From: Phlebotomus papatasi
Taxonomy: Eukaryota > Arthropoda > Insecta > Diptera > Psychodidae
Assembly (NCBI RefSeq): GCF_024763615.1
Contig: NC_077224.1
Coordinates: 79,122,712 to 79,186,711, forward strand
Reading direction: 5' to 3'
DNA length: 64,000 nucleotides
Numbering within the stretch: position 1 is the first letter of the stretch; each line of letters begins with the position of its first letter. Shown in pieces: positions 1 through 11,137 of the stretch. Made by a program: the position numbers and the translations under genes. The notes beneath the pieces were generated by a model, which saw only the letters and a program-made list of their open reading frames with translations, ran no database searches and was not told the origin of the DNA.

Positions 1-1500
1 TTATATTAAACATAAAATTGAAGAACTATTATTGATAGAATTCTTCATAAAATGAATTGGTACCCAAATAAACAGATATTCTTTGAAAGGTCTAAATGAA
101 AAGGGAAGAATCCTCAAGCAAATAGTTGTCTAGGATGAAACTCAGCATTCACTATTATTTCTCTTACCAAAACTTTTCCTAATTGAAAATAAACTAACGT
201 GAGGCAAACTTTTGCTTAAATGTTGTGTACTTTTGTGGAAGAACTATAGCCCTAAAACAGCCACGAAAATGAATTGATCTCATGCTAAAGTTCTGACTGG
301 ATGTTGTATTTGCCGGAGAAGGAGCTTTTATGTGAAAGTTTTGGCAATAAAGTATATTCTGACCATTTGTCCTATTAACAAATGGGGGTAATTTAACAAA
401 AGGGTAAATTCTCTCGACCCAATAAATTCCTACCAATTATCCGTGGTGTGGTTGAATTGTGCGATATTGTTCCTGATTTATCTATTGTATTCCCAAATAC
501 ACCAGCCTAGCAAAAATATCATTGACTCTCGGTCAATTGATTGTCGCATTTATATTTTATGAGGTGACTTTCTCCCCTGGTACAGGACAGATACTGGAAG
601 GAAAAATCCTCCCTAAGCATTTTCACCATGAGAAAAGAGAAGTCAGTTTGGGGCAATAGAAATAGATTGTCCCTGAAGTGCAATTCTATGGGCTATTTTG
701 ACTCCATCTCTCGGAATTTCCAGCATGGGGAGAGAACTCTCCTGGGAAAAAACACTGTCAATAATGATGAGAATTACTGCTCCCAGTTAAGAGGATTAGA
801 AAAAGCGGCTTTTCCCCTTTTCTTACTACAGAAAGAGATTTCTTCATCAAATGGAATCTAGTTCAATCTGCATTGATTGATGAAGAAATATTATTAAAAT
901 TTTGCGAGAAAAAGAGACAGGCATAATTTTAAATCAAATAATAATAAACGCAGAAAGAACATTCAGCAAGTTCAATTGCATTTATCAGTAAAATAATTGA
1001 AAAAAGTTCCGGAAGAAATTAATTGAACTAAGAAGAAATTAAGATTTCCGAAGAGATTAAGTTTAAGAATTTCGGGAAAAAATTAAGTTAAATTATTCGT
1101 CCATAATCGAAATAACTAGTAGTACAAGTATCTAGAATAGTGTAATTGTCCTTAAATCCTTTAAGGATAACTTATTGACTTAAAAAAGTAGGGTTAAAAA
1201 ACTCTTGTGAAGTCTTGACAATGCCAAAACTGTTCTACTTTTGTATTGAATTATTCACATCTTTCTAAGGATATAAGGCTATATCGACGACTTCATTCCA
1301 TACTATTCTATCTCAGACTGACAGCTTTTCAGGACAGGCATTTGAAGTTGGTGATTTCCTATGCTGCCTGCGTAATTTCATTCCGAGAAAGATGAATATC
1401 TCTTGGAGGATTATACACGTAATAAATTAGAATTTTAACAGATTTTTTTTAAATTCATTATTCATTCCGAATTAGTTTTATTGATCTTACCGATCTTACC
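1..1500. other. AT-rich DNA without recognised features
   Basis: I see no gene, transposon end or RNA gene here. Short open frames exist on both strands (for example 628-861 plus), but they show no family motif. The stretch 1000-1090 is a loose, purine-rich repetition of AAGAAATTAAG-like words and is low-complexity sequence. Confidence 0.6.
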
Positions 1501-1517
1501 ATATACATATAAACGGA

Positions 1518-2450
1518 GGCAGCCAAATCCTGAAAGTTAAAATCCGGAACGCGAAAATTCTGAACGAGCCAAAATCTCGAATATTTAAAATCCTGAAAGG
1601 GATGAAATTATATGGAGGATAATGTGTAGTGTAGAATAATTTCCCATGACACAGAAAATTTCCGTTTGCCCCCACCCAGCACGGACGAGTACAATTGTAG
1701 TACTAGTTATTATGACACTTTTAAGAATTCAGGTTTTTGGATTTCGGGATTTAGGCCGATTCGAGATTTTGGCTTTCGAGATTTTGGCGTTCGGTATTTT
1801 GGCGTTCGGGATTTTGGCTTTCGGGCTTTTGACCGGGACCCGGGGCAATCATAGATCGGTGGCAGCCAAAATCCCGAAACCAAAATTCCGAAAGCCAAAA
1901 TCCCGAATGTTCAAAATCCTGAAAGAGATGAAATTATATGGAGGATAATGTGTAGAATAATTTCCCATGACACAGAAAATTTCCGTTTGCCCCCACCCAG
2001 CAAGGACGAGTACAATTGTAGTACTAGTTATTATGACACTTTTAAGAATTTTAGGTTTTTGGATTTCGGGATTTAGGCCGATTCGAGATTTTGGCTTTCG
2101 AGATTTTGGCGTTCGGTATTTTGGCGTTCGGGATTTTGGCTTTCGGGCTTTTGACCGGGACCCGGGGCAATCATAGATCGGTGGCAGCCAAAATCCCGAA
2201 ACCAAAATTCCGAAAGCCAAAATACCGAATGTTCAAAATCCTGAAAGAGATGAAATTATATGGAGGAAAATGTTTAGAATAATTTCCCAAGACACAGAAG
2301 ATTTCCCTTTGCCTCCAGCAAGGGCGGGTGCAATTGTGGGAGTAACTATGACACTTTTAAGAATTCGGGATTTTGATTTTCGGTATTTTGGCCCATTCGG
2401 GATTTTGGCTTTCGGGTTTTGGCTTTCGGGATTTTGACCGGGACCCCTCA
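1518..2450. repeat. Tandem foldback-type repeat, three copies
   Basis: Three head-to-tail units begin with GGCAGCCAAA-like sequence at about 1518, 1861 and 2183, giving periods of about 343 and 322 bp; the third is shortened. Each unit has a left cluster of CCAAAATCCCGAAAG words, a spacer of about 150 bp (with TTTCCCATGACACAGAAA in the first two) and a right cluster of the inverse word TTCGGGATTTTGGC. A single unit can therefore fold on itself, as in foldback elements. The junction reads GACCGGGACCCGGGGCAATC. Units 1 and 2 are very similar, which suggests recent amplification; unit 3 is more diverged. Open frames through this region on both strands are by-products of the short repeats. No transposase is present. 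Confidence 0.8.
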
Positions 2451-2489
2451 TAAATGAACCCGTAATAAATAAAAAGTCTTATATCTAAA

Positions 2490-3110
2490 AAAAATATCTC
2501 GAAGCTAATCTCTTTATTTTCCCCCTCCTCCATTCATGCGTTCACTATACCCCTAAAACACGTCAAAAATTAGGTTTTTTTCAAATTATCACAAAATTGT
2601 CCCTGGCGATTTAAAGGTCAAAGGTTAACGATCATTCAGGGCCTAATTTTCAAAGGATTTAGTCAAATTAGGAGTTTTCTGAAAGGTCTTTTAATTCCAC
2701 ACCTGACTGCATCGGTCGAAATTGCTGATTGATCGGTAAAGTAGCGGTAATCCTTTTATTTTAAAAATAATTTTTTTGCGTTTTTTTTTTTTTGGTCTTC
2801 TGACCCATATAAAATTTAAACGGTAAAAGATATCGACTTCCGATCTTCGATGACCCCTACTCAAATGACATTATCTCGATACTAATCTCTTTATTTTTTC
2901 TCCCTCCCCTTTCATGCGTTCTCAATATCCTTAAAATACGTAAAAAATGAGGTTTTTTCGACTTATCTCAAAATTGGCTCTGGCAATTTCGTTCATTTTT
3001 GGATATGTTTTAGAGGTAGTCCAACCGAACATTTCGTCTTTAGACACCTTTCACCGGAAATTTAAATGAATTTAAGGCGAAATAAATCGAAATAAAGAAT
3101 TTTGTGAAGA
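2490..3110. repeat. Dispersed repeat family C, two direct partial copies
   Basis: A block containing CTAATCTCTTTATTTT, a C-rich tract, CATGCGTTC and a CTCAAAATTGGCTCTGGC-type stretch occurs at about 2490-2640 and again at about 2866-3010, offset by 377 bp. The second copy is preceded by AAACGGTAAAAGATATCGAC and GATCTTCGATGACCCC, which recur in diverged form at 29.62 kb and 46.34 kb. No coding potential or terminal repeat was found, so the class is unknown. It could be a piece of a long non-autonomous element. Confidence 0.6.
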
Positions 3111-5575
3111 ACCTGGGAAAATCTGGTTATACTAGAATTAGATGTTCTTATTGTGAACTCTCAAGAGATAGGAAAACGAGTTGAAAAGAAAGTTTAACAT
3201 GCTTGGTGAAATTTAGAGGAAAAATTTAATTTAAATTTCGTCGGTGTACCATCCCATATACAAATTTATGGTGAAGGAAGCAGCTGCCTCTGGAATTTAT
3301 TTCAATTTCCCAAAAACGACTGAAGAAGAGAGATTTTGAGAGGGAGTGCAGGAAATGGGGCGAATCGCTGAAATCAATGAAATATTGCTGTGACTTTTTT
3401 TATTGCACTGTCAGTGTTTTTTTTTATTACGACCCTGTGGATTGCTGTAGCCAATTAAATGGTCTTAATCTATTTTTGCAGTGGTGGTGAATATTTCCAC
3501 AAAAAGACCATAAAGAAAGAATATAGCAGAGTTTATACCTTCAAAAGTGCAACACATTTCCCTAAGCAATTGCTCTCACGCCCATTTCCATTCTCAATTT
3601 TCACGATGACAACACGAGGATGGAATACAGAAGACGCAGGTGGAATTACTCGTAGTGAAATAATAATTCTTTTCCCTTATATAGCACATATTGTGCACAC
3701 AGTGCACGAAGTAAATCGGAAAGGATAAGGCATTGATACAATTTATATAAAAATAAGAGGGGCGGAACGACACAATCAATCATTGAGGAGTTCTATTCTA
3801 AAATTGATGAAGTCACTTCTGTTGGAACATTTGGAAAGAAAATTGAGTGGGAAAATTTATAAAGGCAACCTTTTCTTTTGCTGTAGGCTTTAAAAATAAA
3901 GTATCTTGAGTTGGAAGGGATTGTTATGTCTTTATGATCTTTGGCCTTTGATGTATCTACATAATAATAATTTGTTTTAACTCTGTTCCTTATTCTTAAA
4001 CAACTTCATCAAAAGAATATCTCAAGGAAGTCTAATAAAATCATCGTTCAATAACAATTTAACTAATTGCAGCTTTAGAATTTGAAAATGTTACACATTA
4101 AAATTAATGAAACATGTGACGGTATTAGCTTAACGTAATTTAGAGGAAACGCACCTCCTTTTGACACGTTTCTATTGTTACGCATTTTCAAACGAAATAT
4201 TTTTACTGAAACGAATCACCAAATCTTTAGAACATTTGTTAATGTTAATGAAAATCTTACAATCTTACATTAACAAACACAGAAACTGTGCTATATGCAT
4301 TTCCTTTTCGTCTGCACTTGCTGTAAATAACTATGTGGCCATACATTGTTTGCTGATTCAACCGACGATTTGTTATCCATTTTTCATAAGTGTTAATAAA
4401 ATAGATAAGATTTATAATAAAATAGAAAAGAATTTAGATATGGCCATAAGTGTACATTTTTTTGAGAAATTTTCACACCTATGGCCACAAACAGGTAAAT
4501 GGTTAAAAAAATGTTCCCTTTTCCCTCACATGATTATGAAGTTCGCACAAATCCTGAAAATTAAAATTACTTGAAAACCTTTAAGCACAGACTAGATAAG
4601 GGTTGCAAGGATAGCGGAGAAGTAGTAACCAACGTGGTGGAAAAGTGGCCAAGAAATCGTGGAAAAGAGGAAAATTTTACTAAATAACGAAAAATGCTTT
4701 TGCAAGACAATTTAGCAATAGGCTAAATCAAAAATACTTTTACATACCAATTGATAAATATAAAAAAATTTAAATCCATTTAATTTAAACTACAAGTATA
4801 CAAAATTAGTGTTACAATCAGAGGTTAATCCACGCTATAAAACTAGACATAAAATTAATAGTACAAGCCACTATTGAAACTTTAATTTACTCTTGATTAA
4901 ATAGAATGTTGCAACTTCAATTAGCCATATGTGAGATATATACAATTTTGCCTTCGCATAAAATGTAACAAGATGAAAGTAAATATTATCTCTTGAGTCA
5001 ACTATCATAACTCTCTGACATTTTTCATTAGTTTTACCATCCCACCCATTCTATTCTACAATATCGCACCACACAGGAGAATTTTATTGTCAGCAGAATC
5101 AAGATTTTTCTACAGAAGATAAATAATGAGGTACTTTAGCGTATAGAGGAAAAGAACACACCCCCGTCGTTATATTTCTGTCGTCGATGTCGTTTGCCAA
5201 TATAAACGAGACTGACAAAGACTGAGGGGTAGGAGGGCAAACAAGAAGAGAATTTCTCTACAATAAAGAAGATACAAATGGCAAAGGTGAAATGTTAGAC
5301 AGAAAACTAAGAGAGAAATACAATGATTAATGGCATAAAGTTCAGCTCATCAACACGGATAAATTTTCCATCGTACAATTCAACCCCATTTTCTGTTTTC
5401 AGTGATGGTAAAAAGGGGGATTTCAAACAAACGCAATTCGATTTCATTAAGTGAAAAGCTGATTTTAGAAATTACCTCTCATTCTATATACAGAAATAGA
5501 GTTATTTAGTGGAGAACACAATTTAGGGGAAAGTAGGGCTAAGCGGAATACAAAATTCCAATTTAAAAAAAATAG
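3111..5575. other. Unrecognised AT-rich DNA
   Basis: Nothing here matches a family I know. The longest open frame (4161-4574, plus) begins at a TTG codon, so it is not a normal eukaryotic reading frame, and its translation shows no motif. The frame at 3459-3728 is similarly uninformative. A slightly less AT-rich patch lies at 5150-5260 with no coding signature. Confidence 0.55.
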
Positions 5576-5579
5576 TAGA

Positions 5580-5860
5580 GGGAATATGCATCTAAGTATG
5601 GTACGGGGTGCTTATTAGCACCAATCTCATAAGTTTAAAGTGCAATAATCTCAATACAAATTTAAGTTTTTTGTTAATAATTCCTTTTCAGAAGAGTTGT
5701 TTAGAACGTTGATAAGCTTTGCTTTTCTAAAGTTAATCTGAATACGTTTAAAAATTAATAAATATGTAGACATAAATTTGGCTGTAATTTTGGACACATT
5801 GCTTGTAATTTTTTAGACTTTGCTTGCAATTTTGGACAACTAATCCACCTCATAAGATGC
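5580..5860. mobile_element. Degraded copy of the TAGGGTAAGTG element family
   Basis: This stretch aligns by eye to the left part of the element at 7624-9243. Both share a 'GCACCAA...CTAAGTTTGAAATGCAATA' order, a run around TTTTTTGTTA, a 'GAAGAGTTGTTTAGAAC'-like segment and spaced 'aattttggacac' words in place of 'atttcggccac'. Terminal repeats are eroded: about 5533 reads AGGGGAAAGTAGGGC. It is an old fragment without coding capacity. Confidence 0.5.
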
Positions 5861-6047
5861 CCATTCCTGTTCATTTTAAGAACTTAACTTACCAAGTTCT
5901 CTTCCTGAATTTTACTATAGGAGCCCGGAATTTTACTATATAATTGATAATAGAATTGACTTAGGCATTCCAAGTACGAGCAGATTCATATATTCCCTTA
6001 CCTTTCCGGGACTCTTTGAGGGTTCTTTGCACTGCGCCTCGTTTGCA

Positions 6048-6240
6048 GAGATAGATAGATATTTATTCATCGACAAATGCTTTAAAAACACAACAACATT
6101 ACATAAAAAATGACTTACTTTCCCTCTATTGCGTCCACTGCCGTGTTAGCGTTGGTGACCAACCTCCAGAGGCAAACGGTGGCAATCCTCCTTCACAGAT
6201 TTTATAAGCCGCTACAGAAAATCTGCTTTTTATGATAGGA
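6048..6240 (-). mobile_element. 3' end of a jockey-like LINE (GATA-tailed)
   Basis: The minus-strand 3' end carries a short (GATA)n tail at 6049-6060, followed inward by sequence nearly identical to 20910-21060, including GTTAGCGTTGGTGACCAACC and CCTCCAGAG. At 20.9 kb the same segment is attached to a reverse-transcriptase region, so this is a severely 5'-truncated copy of that LINE, as is usual for target-primed insertions. Only the last few codons of the second ORF and the 3' UTR can be present. Confidence 0.75.
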
Positions 6241-6401
6241 CATTCCTTACAAAATTACACTTTAACAATTTTAAAAGAAAAAGCGAAACAGTCCATACTG
6301 CTGCTTTGCTGATTTTCGCGAATCAAAGCATTGCAAGAATAGGATGGCTAGTTCAAATGAGCTGTATGATGCTCCTTTGTTTATGCACTTTTACAACCTA
6401 G

Positions 6402-6555
6402 GGTAAATGTCCTAATTCAAAACCATTTCCAGACTCTTTAACTTTGACAGAGGATTCAACACATTAAGTTCATATTTTTTCTGAAGAGAATTACATAAAT
6501 TTGCTCCTTAACTCTTCTAGAATTTTACTGTTTAGTGAAAATTCTTTAGATGTAC
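6402..6555. mobile_element. End fragment of the TAGGGTAAATG MITE
   Basis: The sequence from CTAGGGTAAATGTCCTAATT to TTTAGTGAAAATTCTTTAGA is nearly identical to the left about 160 bp of the complete element at 39045-39916. The rest of the element is absent because the sequence runs straight into the Tc1-like remnant at about 6556. Either the right part was deleted or the Tc1 element landed here. Confidence 0.75.
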
Positions 6556-7255
6556 ACTAACGACCAAAATATTAAATACACCCTTCGTAAGCTTAAATAC
6601 ACGTGATTTGGACCGGGAAAACGCTGTAATATCCAGTTCTATTGACTGAAATAGTTTCATATATAAACCTAAGAACAGGTTTAAACAAGATTTGAGAAAA
6701 TACATGAGCTACAAAATTTATAATTTGAGGATCAGTCAAAAATTAGCTTTTTGGAAAAAAATGCAAAAGTAGCCCCACATTCTAAAACTGATCTAATCTT
6801 TTAATAATCATTTAATATAAGCTAAATACTTTTAGTAAATATTATTAAGAGTCAGAAAAACTGAAAATAATACCGAGGGAATATTTTTGGTACGGATTGT
6901 GGTCGGTTTCCGGTGTGATGTGTTCTGAAAGAGATTTCTTCTTTGAATATTGAAATTTTCAGCCCAAATTCTACTTTTTCATATATTTTTTATTATTTTT
7001 CAAATTACTATTTATTATTGTTGCAATTTCATTTCTTTTACTTCATTATTTTATTTAAATAAGCATGAATAAAATCATCAAATTTAGTTTTCCTCGAAGA
7101 ATTTTCCTTTAACTTTGATAAGCGCCTCACAGATTCGCGGCATCCTGTTGATCAATTTCTACAAAATGTCTGAAGGAACTTTGCCCACACATCCTGAAGT
7201 GTTTCCACCAAGATTGGAACTGATGTCGCGCCTAATCTCGAACCTTGTGGTCTAA
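6556..7255 (-). pseudogene. Tc1-like transposon remnant, transposase C-terminus
   Basis: At 6556 the sequence CACTAACGACCAAAATATT resembles Tc1-type terminal repeats such as the one at 31087 (CAGTGGCGGCCAAAATTATA). On the minus strand, about 7090-7215 encodes pieces typical of the end of Tc1 transposases: ETLQDVWAKF in one frame, then KLINRMPRICEALIKVKG in another, matching the family's 'L.kLi.SMPrRi.avi.akG' ending. A frameshift and a stop separate the two. No DDE residues or second terminal repeat are visible, so it is a dead 3' fragment. Confidence 0.6.
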
Positions 7256-7403
7256 CTAATTAAGACTAAAAAACAAGAATTTTTTTTTATGTTGTGCACG
7301 CAGCGAGTTATCGCATACATTTTCAAACGGTTTTTTTTTCATATGGACGTTTTGCACTCCAGGTTAACACTAAAAGATACCAGAGTATCAATACTGTACA
7401 ATA

Positions 7404-7552
7404 TTAAGGGTAAAATTAACATGAAAAAGGGTACCTTTAACCCCTAGTACACCTAAAAAGGATAATATTTACACCGATTTTGGATCAATACTGCAGGGTA
7501 AAATTAAAATTTCTGGAATGTTATTTTAACTTATTCGGATTTCTCTCAGTGA
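7404..7552. mobile_element. MITE family D, truncated copy
   Basis: This copy holds the right portion of a MITE whose complete copies lie at 31710-31960, 33348-33598 and 49042-49301. Shared landmarks are AAGGGTAAAATTAACATG, an ACCCC...ACACCT segment, ATCAATACTGCAGGGTAAAA and the terminal TTTCTCTCAGTG. The left half with the other terminal repeat is missing. Confidence 0.8.
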
Positions 7553-7942
7553 ACACGTTCAGAGCATTGTTTCGTTGCGATTCTTTCCGAAAACTTTCAT
7601 TCGGTTAGTATGGAAAATGTGTAGGGTAAGTGTGCCAAATTTCGGCATAGTTGCATGTAAGCACCAAAGTCCTAAGTTTGAAATGCAATATTTTTAATTC
7701 ATATTGATATTTTTTGTTACTTCCTTTTTGGGAGGGTTGTGCAGAACTTTCAAGACTAGTTTATCATTTTTGTTTTCTTTAAATCACTTCCTAAAATATT
7801 AAAAAATTAATAAAAATATGGACATTGCTTTGGGTAGTATTTCGGCCACTTTGTGTGAAATTTCGGCCACCTTTTTTCTGACCACATTTTGTGACGCAAC
7901 GGATAGAAAATTTCAAAACGTCAAACGGAACGAGTTTAATAT

Positions 7943-8191
7943 TTAATTTAATACGTTTATATGACTCACAAGCCTTGAGATCTTCCGTGTAATTTGTCCT
8001 GAAGACCTGAAGAGTAGCATCTCAAATTTACGCGCAGATTCCCGTAGCAATTTGCACTTCCTGAACTCTTCCAAGGCCTTTTCCATATCATCTTTTTCAT
8101 AGAAGCGATGGTTTTTTTTTCTCTGGACATTGTAGAATTCAAAAATTGAAAAAGGAAACATAAAATGCATAAACGCAGCGGATTGTGACAC
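7943..8191 (-). pseudogene. psq-type HTH fragment of a pogo-like transposase
   Basis: The minus-strand frame contains YEKDDMEKALEEFRKCKLL followed by RESARKFEM, which fits the start of CENP-B/pogo/Tigger transposases (a helix-turn-helix of the 'm.kAle.vr.g..s.r.AakkFgvp.sTL' type). The usual 'P-x-STL' end of the recognition helix is not preserved, and no CENPB or DDE domain follows. It lies inside the 7622-9245 element and is probably the decayed 5' end of that family's transposase gene. Assignment rests on motif resemblance only. Confidence 0.5.
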
Positions 8192-8740
8192 GCTGCGGAG
8201 GCTATCTGTAACCTTCCACGGCTGTGTCAGGTACGTTTGTGGCCTCGGCCCCCGTGATCACATCTCCGAGCATCGCAATATCCTGGTGGGTTGTGATCTC
8301 CCATCACTTCTCCGTCTGAGAGCGGTGTCATTCCTTTTCCGTTTGATAATTTCTGGGAGACCGCAATACTTGGCCTCACTCCTGATTCCCGGGGCCTCTG
8401 CCAGGGTCCGCGGACTCTTGGTTCCTAGAGCTAGCTCGAATCAGCTCTCCCGCACGCTTTTTGTCAAGGGGATAGTTTTATATAATTCTATTCCCCCGAA
8501 TGCCCGACTATCCGTTGACGGAATAACAGGGTACTTCCAGTCTCAGTCCTAATAAATTAATTTACTTTTTTTTTTTTTTCAATATTGCCTTTGCCTTATA
8601 TCCACTTACTTAAATTTTGTCAATAACCTTTTTTTTTCTTTTTCTTCTTCTTTTGCCAAACATTGTAAGAGGGGCGAACCCTATTTGTTTGAGAAATTAA
8701 TAAATAATAAATAAATAAATAATAATAAATAAAATGAATA
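8190..8740 (+). mobile_element. 5'-truncated jockey-like LINE tail
   Basis: The plus-strand frame 8286-8552 translates to a region with RLRAVSFLFRLIISGRPQYL, VRGLLVPRASSNQLSRTLF and VLYNSIPPNARLS. This is the C-terminal pattern of jockey/CR1-type reverse transcriptases ('R...F...R..P.YL', 'R.l.vP....s....sFf', 'lwNsLP...R'). It ends in ...YFQSQS and a stop, then a T-rich 3' UTR and an (AAT/AAAT)n tail at 8697-8737. The fragment is markedly more GC-rich than its host element. It interrupts the 7622-9245 element and is therefore younger than it. Confidence 0.75.
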
Positions 8741-9245
8741 AGAAATTTAGGAAAGCAAAAGATGTGGCCGAAATAGTAATACTACCTCACTGTAGAGACG
8801 CTCACAAAGTATATACTTTTTTACGCGAAATACAGGATCCAGCTGGGAAATTTCACCCGAAATTTAAAGATTGATTCACTATTAACATAAACAGAAACAA
8901 TCTTTAATGAAAACTAATCAATTTTCATGAAAAACACAGAAGGAAAACCTTCTGCACTTCACCACAAATCACAAGACTACTAAAGACACAATCGATCTGT
9001 CACATTTTTTGTAAGACTCTTTCCACACTGAGTTTTTACAACACAATTTAAATTCAAATTATACCTATAATTTAACTGTCTTTGTGTTAATACATCCTAA
9101 AATGAATAAATATTTGAAAGCAAAATGAATTCATTGACTATTCGAAGATTACATACATAATTTTAATTAATTTATTTGCATGGCCGAAATTATACTCAAA
9201 GTGGCCGAAATTAGAAGCTGGCCGAAATTTGGCACACTTACCCTA

Positions 9246-9640
9246 TTGGCCTATTCAGAGTCATAGAAGTTTCTACAGGAATTTTATTGGCGTTCATGTG
9301 AGCCTATATCCAAAGCTTCACGATTTTCTCGGGAAATCCATAGTATAATTTGCATATTTAAAAAGTGTGCGGTGGTGCCTCGGTCTCCCCTATAATTTTT
9401 CTAATCTAAATAATTTTAAATCTCTTTTCAAATCGGAAATGTAGTATGGAACATTTTCAGTTTTATAAATTTTTGTCTCATAAATTAACAGCTCAATTAA
9501 ACCGATTTAATTGGATCTATGTCCCAGCAAAATTGATAATCGTAAATTTTGCTCTGCAGCAAGAACTCTATCAAAATGTCAGATAAAATAAAATTATATT
9601 GTATCTCGTACGTTTATTGGCCCAATTCTTCACCCAATTA
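9246..9640. other. Spacer between transposons
   Basis: No gene is visible. CCCAGCAAAATTGATAATCG at 9524 resembles the CCCAGCAAA ends seen at 30085 and 58651, but I could not find a partner end. The phrase TGCCTCGGTCTCC near 9375 also occurs near 29950. Confidence 0.5.
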
Positions 9641-11137
9641 CACTATGCAACAAATTCACAACTTTTTTTGTTAACGGAGATCTCACATGGTACGTTTGAT
9701 AGAGTCAAGTCCCCTGATTAAGAATCTGGTCTTGGTTTTGCTCCTATACGTAACAATTTTTTTTATTAATACTTTTATATTTTTTCTGCTTTGCCTTACA
9801 TTATCCATTATATCTCAGGTTCTAGTGAACGGAACTTGAAAAGTGTGGGTGCGTTGGAAAGCTCATTAGTCGAGCTTCAATTTTGATAATTACAAAAAAC
9901 CTTGTAAAACCACTCCTTCGGGATGTAAAATTGAAGTTTCTCTAAAAATTACCAAAAAATGGTCCTAAAGTGAGGTTTTAAAAATTTGTATAAAATAAAC
10001 TAAACAAAATATTAAAAATCCAATGATACCAGGTGATAGGCCACACTTAGAACTACAATTTTGTTCATCTGAGACATCGCGCTCCGATCACTCTAAATGC
10101 CTCATTTGTTGGTTTTTGTCATTTTCCAAAAATATGAAGTACATATTTTAAAGCAAATTTCCTAAAGATTTCTGAGAAAATATCTTTTAAAACTTGTGTG
10201 AAACATACATAACTGTTGAGATTCTTCTTTAATTCGATCGAGGGACCATTAACATGATTTTCATTTACATTTCCAATCAACATTCAGCCACGTGAAGAAA
10301 CCCCTAAACTCCTTTTGGAATGCTTTTTTATGATTGGTAGAAAACGCATCAGCAAATATTTCGTAAATGCATTTCAATGACTTTAGATCATACTTTCATT
10401 TAAAATTAACCTCTACTAGAAATAGTATTAGATGGATGGATGGAAATAAATAAAAACAAAAATTGAATACTTAAAGGAAAATTGAGAGCTTTTTAATGAG
10501 GGTTGATTGGAAATGTAAATGAAAATCATGTTAATGGTCCCCCGATCGAATTAAAGAAGGATCTCAACAGTTATGTATGTTTCACACAAGTTTTAAAAGA
10601 TGTTTTCTCAGAAATCTTTAGAAAATTTGCTTTAAAATATGTACTTCATATTTTTGGAAAATGACAAAAACTAACAAATGAGGCATTTAGAGTGATCGGA
10701 GCGCGATGTCTCAGATGAACAAAATTGTAGTTCTAAGTGTGGCCTATCACCTGGTATCATTGGATTTTTAATATTTTGTTTAGTTTATTTTATACAAATT
10801 TTTAAAACCTCTCTTTAGGACCATTTTTTTGGTAATTTTTAGAGAAACTTCAATTTTACACCACGAAGGAGTGGTTTTACAAGGTTTTTTGTAATTATCA
10901 AAATTGAAACTCGACTAATGAGCTTTCCAACGCACCCACACTTTTCAAGTTCCGTTCACTAGAACCTGAGATATAACGGATAATGTAAGGAAAAGCAGAA
11001 AAAATATAAAAGTATTAATAAAAAAAAATTGTTACGTATAGGAGCAAAACCAAGACCAGATTCTTAATCAGGGGACTTGACTCTATCAAACGTACCATGT
11101 GAGATCTCCGTTAACAAAACCGTGTTGCATAGTGTTA
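9641..11137. mobile_element. Long inverted-repeat element, arms about 640 bp
   Basis: The left arm (9641 to about 10283) and right arm (about 10498 to 11137) are reverse complements over nearly their whole length with few mismatches. Outer ends are CACTATGCAACA and TGTTGCATAGTG; inner ends are TTTCCAATCAAC and GTTGATTGGAAA. The loop is about 214 bp with no ORF. An AAAAAACCTTGTAAAACCAC segment and its complement, and GATAGAGTCAAGTCCCCTGA and its complement, mark the arms. A solitary diverged arm is at about 60305-60930. No transposase is seen. It could be a foldback-type transposon with very long TIRs, or two inverted insertions of a roughly 640-bp repeat. Confidence 0.85.

Larger units (their letters stand above)
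7622..9245. mobile_element. TIR element, TAGGGTAAGTGTGCC family, 1.6 kb copy
   Basis: Terminal inverted repeats of about 24 bp are perfect: TAGGGTAAGTGTGCCAAATT and onward at the left, and its complement at 9221-9245 on the right, with TA at both borders as expected for TA-targeting elements. The word 'tggccgaaat' recurs inside both ends. Shorter copies with the same ends lie at 26724-27393 and 55724-56135. A minus-strand psq-type helix-turn-helix remnant (7943-8191) suggests the family belongs to the pogo/Tigger group. A LINE tail is nested at about 8190-8740. The catalytic domain is absent, so the copy is not autonomous. Confidence 0.8.

Noticed and set aside
1646..2282. Overlapping open frames on both strands
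   Set aside because: All are translations of the short TTCGGGATTTTGGC-type repeats; opposite strands are equally open, so there is no coding signal.
4161..4574. 137-codon plus-strand open frame
   Set aside because: It begins at TTG rather than ATG, is very AT-rich, and has no recognisable motif; such frames are expected by chance.
9641..11137. Assembly artefact (false inverted duplication)
   Set aside because: Considered because of the close arm similarity. The arms differ at several positions and in length near the outer ends, and a loop with unrelated sequence is present, so a real structure is preferred, although long reads would settle it.
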